Virus record (IMG/VR): IMGVR_UViG_3300046529_000371
Location: 1-47,351 of that record
Strand: one strand, 5' to 3'
DNA length: 47,351 bases
From: a virus
The notes under the pieces were generated by a model. The model had not been told where the DNA came from, made no database searches, and worked only from the letters and a program-made list of their open reading frames with translations. Positions within the stretch are counted from its first letter, which is position 1. Each line of letters begins with the position of its first letter. Of the stretch, positions 20,668 through 27,727 are shown one piece after another. The position numbers were made by a program, and so were the translations under genes.

Positions 20668-22641
20668 CTAATAAACGCCGACGTTGATCGGGGCGTTACC
20701 TGGCGTGGTGAGAATTCGAAACCGCTTGATGCGGAACTTGACCGGGAATGCCGCAAGGTCGATCGGCTGGAAGCCGTTACCGTTGTTGCTGCCTGCGGCA
20801 AATACACCCATGGCCAGGTTCGCCGCGAACTGCGGTCGCCTGAAGGTGTTCCATTTCTTCTTGATGACGCCGACCAGGACGCCGTCGATGTAATAGAACA
20901 CCTTGTCCACGGACCAGAGCATCGCGAACTTCCGCGTCTTCTTGGCGATGTTGTTGCCAGGAACGATGCCGGTGCTGTTGACCCCGCGATACAGATACGG
21001 CGTGCCGGTGTAGCCAAAGCCGTTCCAGCCAAATTTCGGATTGGCCGGGCCGATTTCGTTGGCGCTGTAGGTGAAGATCTCAAGCAGGTCGATCTCGTCG
21101 GCGCCGGAGCCGGTGGTCGGGTTCGGATCGCTGGTGTCGGTGAATTGCCAGAGCGCCGGCCAGGCACCCCAATCGGTCGATCGCGGCAGATCCACTTCCC
21201 ATTCCAGGGCGATCCAGTCACGACCGAGCTCTCCCGGCTGCATGATGAACTTGGACCAGATCTGAGCCGATTGAACCGGCGGAGCGAAGGTGACCAACTG
21301 TCCGTTGGCGAGACTGACGTTGAAGCTGATCGTGACAGTCTTGGCCGTGGCGTCGACCGCGGTCACATAGCACGGGGTATTGACATTGCCGGCATTGCCG
21401 CTCGGGAAAAGGCACAGCATGCCGACGGCGGCGCCATAGGGCAGCGCGCTGAACGGCAGCACGTTGCTGTTTGACACGGCTGCGTTGACCGGCCACTGCC
21501 ACATTTGCAGCAACTTGAACTCGCGGCCGTTCGCCAGATAGGTAGAGGACGTCTCGACGGTGATCGTATTGGAGGTCAAGGCAGTGACGCGATGATAATT
21601 GGTGTCGCCCCAGCCAATGGAGACCACCTGCCCCAGCGTTGCCATGCTGGCATCGCCGAAGTGGAAGAGGTTGGTCGGACCCGTATAGTTGTCGTTCCGA
21701 AACAGCAAATAGAACTGCGGGAAGCTGAGCGTCTGCCCGGCCGCAAGCGTGACCGGGTAGCTCAAGGTCAGCACGTTGCCGCTGATCGCAAGGATGGTGG
21801 GTGCCAGGAAACGGTTCTGGACCCAGAACTGCATGCCACTACCGGTATAAGTCGCGTTGGCGGCATATTGCGCGATGGTTCCATTTGCCATCGCACTCAG
21901 CTCGGGAGCTCCCACCGCGTTACGCTGGGGCCAGGACATAAAGAAGGCGCCATACCCCGTCGGAGGCTTGACCGCGCGGATCTTGTTGGCGATCAGCGTC
22001 GCGTGGGCATTGACCTGGTCGACGAACCACTGGGCGACTGTGTCGTGCGATTCTCCGCCAGTCGCCGTGTAGACGAACTTGATCGGGCTAAACCCATCCG
22101 GCTGCGTCGGGTCGACGCTGGTGATCGTCAGGGTCGCGGTGTTGCCGGCGGCCGGCGCAAGAAAGAGTCCAAAAATGAAGCCGCAATGCAGGTTTTCTGG
22201 TCCGATGCTTAGGATCTGGCCGACCTTAAGCTGGCTCGCATCGTCTACGGTGATCGTATTGGATTCGTTCACCGCGCCGACGACATGGGCGGTCATGGGC
22301 GCCAGGAACGCGGGCGGGTTGTGCAAGCTGGCCGTCAGTTCAAGCGCGTCGGGTGCGAACACGAAGTTCTCGCCCGAGGCGAACGGCATGTAGCGCTGCA
22401 CCTCGCTGTTGATGACGATCTGGTTGGCGTTCTGCGAATAGGGATTAAAATAGGTCGAGAGTGCCGTGGTGTCGGCGATCTGGGTCGCGCCAGACGGCGG
22501 CGCGTCGGTCCCGAACTTGAAGTCGGCGACCGTGCTATAGCCCTGGGCCGTCACCTGCTCAAAGGAGCGAGCGAAGTCCGGAATCCAGCCCGCGCCAGAG
22601 GAGTTGAAGAGAGACCGGCGAGCGGCGGTAATTCGGGTCAT
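20668..22641 (-). CDS. GH16-family glycan depolymerase with a long internal insertion
   Basis: 657 residues. The catalytic signature DEIDLLEIF (515-523; nucleophile E516, D518, acid/base E521) in a TDWGAWPALWQF ... GADEIDLLEIF setting is diagnostic for GH16 (beta-1,3/1,4-glucanase, carrageenase and relatives). The first strands of the fold (EVQRYMPFASGENFVFAPDALELTASLHN) lie at about residues 80-108, so about 340 residues are inserted before the fold resumes at QIWSKFIMQPGELG. The insertion contains several short beta units of one kind (NTITVDDASQLKVGQILSI, NVLTLSYPVTLAAGQTLSF, NTITVETSS, KTVTISFNVSLANGQLVTF), perhaps glycan binding. No signal peptide, so probably a virion-bound depolymerase. 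Own operator (site 9). Confidence 0.82.
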   Translation of the reverse strand: MTRITAARRSLFNSSGAGWIPDFARSFEQVTAQGYSTVADFKFGTDAPPSGATQIADTTALSTYFNPYSQNANQIVINSEVQRYMPFASGENFVFAPDALELTASLHNPPAFLAPMTAHVVGAVNESNTITVDDASQLKVGQILSIGPENLHCGFIFGLFLAPAAGNTATLTITSVDPTQPDGFSPIKFVYTATGGESHDTVAQWFVDQVNAHATLIANKIRAVKPPTGYGAFFMSWPQRNAVGAPELSAMANGTIAQYAANATYTGSGMQFWVQNRFLAPTILAISGNVLTLSYPVTLAAGQTLSFPQFYLLFRNDNYTGPTNLFHFGDASMATLGQVVSIGWGDTNYHRVTALTSNTITVETSSTYLANGREFKLLQMWQWPVNAAVSNSNVLPFSALPYGAAVGMLCLFPSGNAGNVNTPCYVTAVDATAKTVTISFNVSLANGQLVTFAPPVQSAQIWSKFIMQPGELGRDWIALEWEVDLPRSTDWGAWPALWQFTDTSDPNPTTGSGADEIDLLEIFTYSANEIGPANPKFGWNGFGYTGTPYLYRGVNSTGIVPGNNIAKKTRKFAMLWSVDKVFYYIDGVLVGVIKKKWNTFRRPQFAANLAMGVFAAGSNNGNGFQPIDLAAFPVKFRIKRFRILTTPGNAPINVGVY

Positions 22642-22673
22642 TGCGGGTCTCGCGAAGATGAAAAAGGTGCCAG

Positions 22674-22695
22674 AGTATAAGTCAGAACTGACTTA
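22674..22695. promoter_or_regulatory. Dispersed operator, site 9, with abutting TATACT
   Basis: taagtcagaactgactta (22678-22695), both arms perfect and equal to the consensus. Leftward TATACT (22679-22674) abuts it; ATG 22641 follows after 32 bases. Confidence 0.88.
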
Positions 22696-22699
22696 TGAT

Positions 22700-24598
22700 C
22701 TAGCCCCTGAATTTGCCGTTCTGAAGCGTGATGATCGCGCGCTTGCCGTCCGGATACTGCACGACGCAGGCCACGGCCCAGGAGCTCGGCCCCTTGTTGT
22801 AGCCATGGTTGAGCTCGAGGGCGCCGGCGACATAGACGCCGTCCTCGATCGCCGGCGAGTGCTTGTCGCCGATCGTCATCTTGACGCCCATGCGCGCGAA
22901 GCCGGCGACGGTGCCCTTGGCGCCGTTCGGGCCCCGGAAGCCGTGGTGCCCGTGCTCGATGCCGTCGATCTTGTAGGACTTGCCGTCGTAGGCCCAGAAC
23001 ACGCCATCCAGCGCCCTGCCCTTCATCCGGCGTCCGAGGGTCTCGAGGAGGCTCCAGTTCGGGGTCTTGGTGAAGGTGTCGCGGCAGCGGGCGATGATCT
23101 CGTGCCGGTCGAGCAGATCGCTCTCGAGCTGGTTGCCCAGGCGCGCGTTGATGCCGTCCATCCGGAAGCGGCCCTCGACGACGTAGCGGTTGAGCGCGAT
23201 GTCGTGGTTGGCCTCGATGACGACGGACTTGGTTCCCTTGCGCCTGGTCTGGACCAGGAAGTCGAAGGCCTGGTCGGCCTCGTTGGCGACGATGCCCTTG
23301 CCCCGGAACGCCTGTTCGTAATTGTGCATCGGGTCTTTGGCGTGGTGGTGGTTCCGATCCTCGTTGTCGAAGAAGTCGTGGTAGGTCATCTCCTCGGGAT
23401 CGAGGACGTCGACCAGGCTCTTGCGGTTCTTCCATTCCGGGAGGATCTCGCGGCACTGTTTGCCGGTGAGCGGGTCCCAGCCCCAGATCGAGCGGGCATT
23501 GGTCGGGCCCATCTTGGCGCGGTGGCTGTCGGGTGTGGTCAGGGCCTTGGCGCGATGCTTGCCGACGATGACCTTGCCGTCGGTCACATAGGCGTCCAGG
23601 TCGTAGAAGGCGCCGGTCTTCTTGTTGGCCGAGATGTGCCGGCAGAACACGTCACCATTCTGGTCGAACTCGACGATGACGGCGCCGAGCACCTGATGGA
23701 ACAGGGCCTTCATGCCGGCCTTGCGGGGAATGACCTTCGGCTTGGTCACGAGGCCGGTCGACATCACCTGCACGGCCTGCATTTCGGGGTCTGTCGATGG
23801 GACTGACCGAAGTTGGCGCTTGGCGGCGGGGAAGACGGCCCAGCGGCCGCGCGAGTTGGCGATCAGGTCGTCGATCGGCTTGGAGGCGGTCGGGATGATG
23901 TTCATCTGACCGCAGAACATGAAGTTGTCGCCGATCTCGAGCTGGCCGAAGCAGAGATGATCCTTCAGGACGGGATCGTAGGCGCGCGCGGTGGGGTTGT
24001 TCTCGCTCCACCACTGGGTCTCGTAGGTGCCGGGGCCGATCGCGATGTCGGCGCCGATCTTCTTGGCGTAGGCCTTGAGGTTGGTCCAGAACGGCTTGTG
24101 GACCTCGGTGTCGTTCTGGGCGCCGCCGACGATGAACTTCATGCCGCGCGGGTTGGAGATCGGCGCGGCCAGGGGCGTCGAGTTGAGCCAGGTCCGCGGG
24201 GTCGATTCCTTCGGCACGTAGCAGCGGTCTGTGCGACTCCAGACGCGCGTCATGAAGCTCTCGACCTGAATGCACTCCGGATTGATCAGCGGCCAGCGGG
24301 AGCCCGTGGTGAGGACTGTGATCTGCTGGGCAAGATCGAGCGCGCGGGCGTGTGCGTGCTGCTCGGGCGTCATCTCGTCGGTCTTCTGGATCACCTTGAC
24401 GAACTGATTGTTGCCGCGTTGAACGAGCTTGGGGAGGCTGTCGTCGAGACGTGTGCGGGCGCGGTAGACTGCGGCCTTATTGCGGATCGTCTGATAGGAG
24501 AGCCCAAGACCTGCGGCGAGCTCGGTTAGCGCGGGGTATTTCTTCGTGTCGTTGTAGGCTTTGACGAAGGCTTTGAGCTCGGCCGGAAGCACAGTCAC
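22700..24598 (-). CDS. HTH plus metallophosphoesterase-like protein, possibly related to T5 A1
   Basis: About 632 residues. I place the start at GTG 24598, 7 bases after AGAGG; a TTG at 24604 is also open. Residues about 24-50 (YPALTELAAGLGLSYQTIRNKAAVYRAR) form a helix-turn-helix. The large remainder has motifs of calcineurin-like phosphoesterases: IEANHDIALNRY (NHD), HGHHGFRGPNGAKG and GDKHSPAIEDGVY near the C-terminus, with an earlier KFIVGGAQNDTEVH. The end (GPSSWAVACVVQYPDGKRAIITLQNGKFRG) resembles the T5 A1 / phage phosphoesterase group; A1 takes part in DNA transfer and host DNA breakdown in T5. Function here is inference. It is a single-gene unit under operator site 10. Confidence 0.6.
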   Translation of the reverse strand: MTVLPAELKAFVKAYNDTKKYPALTELAAGLGLSYQTIRNKAAVYRARTRLDDSLPKLVQRGNNQFVKVIQKTDEMTPEQHAHARALDLAQQITVLTTGSRWPLINPECIQVESFMTRVWSRTDRCYVPKESTPRTWLNSTPLAAPISNPRGMKFIVGGAQNDTEVHKPFWTNLKAYAKKIGADIAIGPGTYETQWWSENNPTARAYDPVLKDHLCFGQLEIGDNFMFCGQMNIIPTASKPIDDLIANSRGRWAVFPAAKRQLRSVPSTDPEMQAVQVMSTGLVTKPKVIPRKAGMKALFHQVLGAVIVEFDQNGDVFCRHISANKKTGAFYDLDAYVTDGKVIVGKHRAKALTTPDSHRAKMGPTNARSIWGWDPLTGKQCREILPEWKNRKSLVDVLDPEEMTYHDFFDNEDRNHHHAKDPMHNYEQAFRGKGIVANEADQAFDFLVQTRRKGTKSVVIEANHDIALNRYVVEGRFRMDGINARLGNQLESDLLDRHEIIARCRDTFTKTPNWSLLETLGRRMKGRALDGVFWAYDGKSYKIDGIEHGHHGFRGPNGAKGTVAGFARMGVKMTIGDKHSPAIEDGVYVAGALELNHGYNKGPSSWAVACVVQYPDGKRAIITLQNGKFRG

Positions 24599-24613
24599 AA
24601 TCAAACCTCTGTG

Positions 24614-24631
24614 TTAGTCAGTAGTGACTTA
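24614..24631. promoter_or_regulatory. Dispersed operator, site 10
   Basis: ttagtcagtagtgactta: one arm has one change. It lies 16 bases upstream of the GTG start at 24598; AGAGG follows between them. Confidence 0.75.
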
Positions 24632-24650
24632 CATAATAGCCAGAGCGAGA

Positions 24651-24712
24651 CCGGAAATCCAAGTTATTTCCGGGTCCTCACCCTCTCTATTAGATAACTA
24701 ACTACTAGAGAT
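24651..24712. other. Two inverted repeats after the spanin genes
   Basis: CCGGAAAT-N7-ATTTCCGG (24651-24673) is a perfect 8-bp stem, and TCTCTATTAGATA ... CTACTAGAGA (about 24685-24712) is an imperfect palindrome. Neither is followed by a good T-run in the leftward direction. They may slow transcription or protect the 3' end of the lysis mRNA. Confidence 0.4.
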
Positions 24713-24717
24713 GTTCT

Positions 24718-25056
24718 TTACTTAGAGACTGAGGCTCCGGAGACGCAGCGTTCCGCCCCGTCCCTGACCTCGTAGTAGCAGACGAGCGCGTTCATGCCGC
24801 GCATCCAGTTGTAGACCTCGACCTTGTTGTTCAGCTCGCGCTGCGCGTCACCGGGGCTGAGACACGCCATCTTGCCGCAGCGCTTGTAGCGCACGTCGGA
24901 GAGGGCCAGGGGCGCCGGCTTTGCGGGCTTCACTTCCTGGATCTTTTCCGGAATGAAGCTGGTCTGGTCCTGACGCGCCGCGGAGCAGCCCATTAAGGCG
25001 AGCGTGAGCAGCATTGAGGCGAGCAATCGCGGCATCGGCTTTTTGTTCATCGTCAC
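24718..25056 (-). CDS. Outer-membrane spanin lipoprotein (Rz1-like)
   Basis: 112 residues. The N-terminus MTMNKKPMPRLLASMLLTLALMGCSAARQ is a lipoprotein signal with lipobox LMGC (Cys23 would be acylated), followed by a Pro/Lys-rich linker (IPEKIQEVKPAKPAPL) as in Rz1 proteins, then about 60 more residues with four cysteines (YKRCGKMACL, LVCYYEVRDGAERCV). The first 209 bases overlap the Rz-like gene in another frame, the classic spanin arrangement. Rz1 pairs with Rz across the periplasm to fuse inner and outer membranes at lysis. It is longer than lambda Rz1 (60 residues) and runs past the end of Rz instead of lying within it. Confidence 0.82.
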   Translation of the reverse strand: MTMNKKPMPRLLASMLLTLALMGCSAARQDQTSFIPEKIQEVKPAKPAPLALSDVRYKRCGKMACLSPGDAQRELNNKVEVYNWMRGMNALVCYYEVRDGAERCVSGASVSK

Positions 25057-25393
25057 TTTCCATGTCCTGTTCGAGATCCAGGTTGGCGAGATCGGTCCGG
25101 AGCTTCGTCACCTCGATCGCAATGTCGGTGCGCTGCTTCTCCAGGGTCTGAATTCGTTCGACCTGGTTGTCGTGTTCGAGCCTGATGGCCCGCGTGGTGG
25201 CCTCGGCGAGCTCCAGCTTCTGATGCTCGGCGGCGAGCTGCGCCGTCTTGGTCTCGAGCTCCTTGCGGAGGTTCTCGACGTGCAGATAGCCAAAGGTGAT
25301 CGTCAGACCGACGGCGAGCACGAGAAGCGCTACGCCGATCCATTTCCAGGGGATGTCCTTGAGGGCCGTGACGGCGCCGAACAGCTCCATCAT
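24848..25393 (-). CDS. Inner-membrane spanin (Rz-like)
   Basis: 181 residues starting MMELFGAVTALKDIPWKWIG; ATGA overlap with the upstream membrane protein. A single transmembrane segment (about 18-37, WIGVALLVLAVGLTITFGYL) is followed by a long periplasmic coiled coil (about 40-125, LRKELETKTAQLAAEHQKLELAEATTR, QVERIQTLEKQRTDIAIEVTKLRTDLANLDLEQD). The last 45 residues (DQLHSGKDPGSEARKAGAPGPLRR) are read in a second frame of the Rz1 gene and look constrained by it. This is the Rz topology: i-spanin that binds the Rz1 lipoprotein for the last step of lysis. Confidence 0.85.
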   Translation of the reverse strand: MMELFGAVTALKDIPWKWIGVALLVLAVGLTITFGYLHVENLRKELETKTAQLAAEHQKLELAEATTRAIRLEHDNQVERIQTLEKQRTDIAIEVTKLRTDLANLDLEQDMESDDEQKADAAIARLNAAHARLNGLLRGASGPDQLHSGKDPGSEARKAGAPGPLRRALQALRQDGVSQPR

Positions 25394-25761
25394 TTCGCGT
25401 CTCCCGCGGTTCCGGGCGGATCGCGATCAGCATCCTTATCGGCGGAGGCGTCCTGATCAGTATCGTTATCGCCGCAGTCCTCGCCGGAGATCGCGGGCAT
25501 GCCGAACCGGCGCTTGGAGTGATCGTCCCAGGTGGCGCCGAAGATGTAGAACATGATGATGCCGACCAGGGCGCCGATCAGCGTCATGGCGAGCTGGACG
25601 CCCAGCGCGTTACCGCCGCAGTAGATCGTCCAGGCGATGATCGCCTCGATGTTGCCGGCGAGCCAGAAAATCGACCACTTCATCCAGCGGCGCCGGATCT
25701 TCCAGTTGTCGGTCACGATCGCCGAGAAGATCTTCGGGTCGGTGAGCTTGGTGATGGCCAT
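25390..25761 (-). CDS. Two-helix membrane protein, candidate holin
   Basis: 123 residues. Two hydrophobic segments at about 29-48 (WSIFWLAGNIEAIIAWTIYC) and 54-76 (GVQLAMTLIGALVGIIMFYIFGA) are separated by a short turn; the N-terminus is basic (NWKIRRRWMKW) and the C-terminus is very acidic (SGEDCGDNDTDQDASADKDADRDPP). Its position directly before Rz/Rz1 with an ATGA overlap suggests a class II-like holin or lysis regulator. No family recognised, so the holin role rests on topology and position. Confidence 0.6.
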   Translation of the reverse strand: MAITKLTDPKIFSAIVTDNWKIRRRWMKWSIFWLAGNIEAIIAWTIYCGGNALGVQLAMTLIGALVGIIMFYIFGATWDDHSKRRFGMPAISGEDCGDNDTDQDASADKDADRDPPGTAGDAK

Positions 25762-25764
25762 GGC

Positions 25765-26256
25765 CTACTTCTTGTCCAAAGGGTGGAGCTGACCTTCCAG
25801 GTAGGCCTGCTTCTTGCCGGTCTCGACTTCGACTTCCCAGAGCCGGCGAATGCGGTCTTCGATGCGACGTTGGTCTTCGGCCGCCTCGCGCCAGTAGCGC
25901 TCGTGTTCGACCCGAGGGACCATGACGGTCTGAAACTGGTCGATCTTGGTTTCGTGCTTGGTCAGGATGGCGCTGAGACCGGTGTAGGCCCAGCCGCCGA
26001 AGGTCATGAGAGCGCCGGCGACGATCGAGATCGGTGTCCAGGCAGTCTGGGTGCGGGTATTGACGGTCGAGTTGACGGATTCGAACTTGCTGTCGATACG
26101 ACCCAAAACCTTATCGAAGCCCTCGGAGGTCTTCTGGTCCAGGCGCGCGACTTCGCCACGAACGGAACCGATCTCCTGGCGGAGCTGGTCATGCCCCGTC
26201 TGGAGATTCGTCACCTGGGCTCGGATCTCGCCGAAATCGTTCATGTCGTCCTGCAT
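25765..26256 (-). CDS. Coiled-coil membrane protein of the lysis cassette
   Basis: 163 residues. An N-terminal coiled coil (about 8-65, IRAQVTNLQTGHDQLRQEIGSVRGEVARLDQKTSEGFDKVLGRID in part) leads to one membrane segment (about 75-100, SIVAGALMTFGGWAYTGLSAIL) and a second charged helical tail (VEHERYWREAAEDQRRIEDRIRRLWEVE). It is the first gene after operator site 11 and 3 bases from the holin-like gene. The build resembles XhlA-type and other single-pass lysis accessory proteins. It may be a holin partner or antiholin. Confidence 0.6.
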   Translation of the reverse strand: MQDDMNDFGEIRAQVTNLQTGHDQLRQEIGSVRGEVARLDQKTSEGFDKVLGRIDSKFESVNSTVNTRTQTAWTPISIVAGALMTFGGWAYTGLSAILTKHETKIDQFQTVMVPRVEHERYWREAAEDQRRIEDRIRRLWEVEVETGKKQAYLEGQLHPLDKK

Positions 26257-26274
26257 CTTAGATCCCGGCAGATG

Positions 26275-26292
26275 TAAGTCAATAATGACTTA
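26275..26292. promoter_or_regulatory. Dispersed operator, site 11
   Basis: taagtcaataatgactta, both arms perfect. It lies 19 bases upstream of the lysis-cassette start at 26256 and would keep lysis genes off in the lysogen. Confidence 0.85.
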
Positions 26293-26330
26293 CATTGTAA
26301 CCGCCGGTTGAGAAAATGAAAAGACGGAAC

Positions 26331-26714
26331 TCAAACCAGGGTATTAGCCCGGATCAGAAGGTTGTCGACCTGGGCGCTAGTCAGACCGAGAGCGGCGATG
26401 ACGCCTTCGACCAGAGTGTCGGTGCGCTTGATGTCGACCGCAAGATCCCACTCCTCCTGGGTGTTTGGATCGGAGGCGATCGCGGCCTTGACCGCAGCCC
26501 ACTGTCCGAGCTCGTCGAAGGCGCGCTTGAGACCGAGCTTGGTGCAGCTCGTCGGCACGGGAGCCGGCGGCGCGACATACGGGTCCGGCGTGTTGCCTTC
26601 GGCGAGCCAGGCTTCATAGGTCTGGCGATCACTGTTGGCCGGATCGTTGGGTATATACGCGCTGTCGGCCAGGCGGATGACGGTGTCGGTTTCAGTGAGT
26701 TGATAGTTCGTCAT
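26331..26714 (-). CDS. Tail-fibre-associated small protein (XkdW/assembly-like)
   Basis: 127 residues; ATG 26714 overlaps the stop of the preceding fibre gene. The N-terminal half ([42 protein letters not shown]) is the motif common in small proteins that follow tail fibre genes in many phages. The C-terminal half ([62 protein letters not shown] in part) is helical, like phage proteins annotated as fibre assembly or XkdW-like. Probably a fibre chaperone or a fibre-base protein. It ends the fibre operon that begins at operator site 12. Confidence 0.65.
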   Translation of the reverse strand: MTNYQLTETDTVIRLADSAYIPNDPANSDRQTYEAWLAEGNTPDPYVAPPAPVPTSCTKLGLKRAFDELGQWAAVKAAIASDPNTQEEWDLAVDIKRTDTLVEGVIAALGLTSAQVDNLLIRANTLV

Positions 26715-27724
26715 TACATCCTCGCGTTAGAAGTCCAATGGCATGAAAGGGCGGTGCCTACATTCGCGGTCGTCGCTGCGAACACGCGACATCCGTTTTC
26801 GCCAATACTGTCCACAGTAGGGGTCACGTCCGCACTGTTAGTGCGATCTCTTAGTTTACCGGAGGCCCCAGTGGCATCGGAGTAAATCGTCATTGTTGGC
26901 GTGGCGCGCTTCGACACTTTGAACCTTGGTGCCAATGCACCTCCATTGGCCGTCGATCCTGTAGTGTTAACGAAGAAATTTTCTGCTCCATTTGGCACAG
27001 AAGCAGTTACTCCGGTCGCGTAGTCATAGGATTTTTCCCAATAGCGACGGCAGAGTTGAAGCTCAGAAACCAAATCGGGCAACTGAAAAGCGGGCGCGGT
27101 GGTTCCCTCATAGACGCCAACATCGAACAGTTCGAACACGTTGCCGTTCGTGCCGATAAGGTTGAACTGCGTGTTTTGGGCAAGAACTACCTGAAAATGC
27201 GCTCCGGCAGCGCTACCCGTCGTGTAGTTTCCAGATGTGGGAAGTTGAAGAATGATCGTCTTGTAGACATCAGTGTTAGCTTCACCCGCCGAAATCGTAA
27301 AAGTGCCGTTGACAGTAATGCCGAAGTCGCCGGCCGGAATTCCAGCCTGATAAGTGCCCGCAGGTCCCTTGACGCCAAATTGCGCGACGATGGTTTTTGC
27401 CGTAGCGGTGCCACCGAGTAGATCGGCAATGCGGGCGCCCTCTAGCGGTTGGCGAATGATGCAGTATCCCGCCCCGATGCTTGCTTGTGCGGTCGTAACT
27501 GTAACCCGTAGCCTGTTGGGCGATCCAAGAGGAGTTCTGGATGTAACCTGCCCAAACGACACCGCGCCGCCAGACAGGGAGAGATCCATCAACCATTGAT
27601 CGGCTGCATAGTAGCCGCTCGTCGTTCCGGCATTCGCGCCGTTCTCTTGACTGATCTGCATGCCACCATTGATGATGTAGTTCTTCTGGACCTGTTTGAG
27701 CCCGCGTTCGAGTGCGCGTGTCAT
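26714..27724 (-). CDS. Stand-alone copy of the tail-fibre tip module
   Basis: 336 residues. From [21 protein letters not shown] to the end it aligns with the last 300 residues of the large fibre just upstream (KNYIVNGGMQVSQENGATPGT): shared segments are [148 protein letters not shown], and both end in ARM. The gene begins 3 bases after the fibre stop. Its DNA is visibly less GC-rich than the surroundings, which suggests recent acquisition. It could be an alternative or second receptor-binding tip. Confidence 0.78.
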   Translation of the reverse strand: MTRALERGLKQVQKNYIINGGMQISQENGANAGTTSGYYAADQWLMDLSLSGGAVSFGQVTSRTPLGSPNRLRVTVTTAQASIGAGYCIIRQPLEGARIADLLGGTATAKTIVAQFGVKGPAGTYQAGIPAGDFGITVNGTFTISAGEANTDVYKTIILQLPTSGNYTTGSAAGAHFQVVLAQNTQFNLIGTNGNVFELFDVGVYEGTTAPAFQLPDLVSELQLCRRYWEKSYDYATGVTASVPNGAENFFVNTTGSTANGGALAPRFKVSKRATPTMTIYSDATGASGKLRDRTNSADVTPTVDSIGENGCRVFAATTANVGTALSCHWTSNARM

Positions 27725-27727
27725 CGG

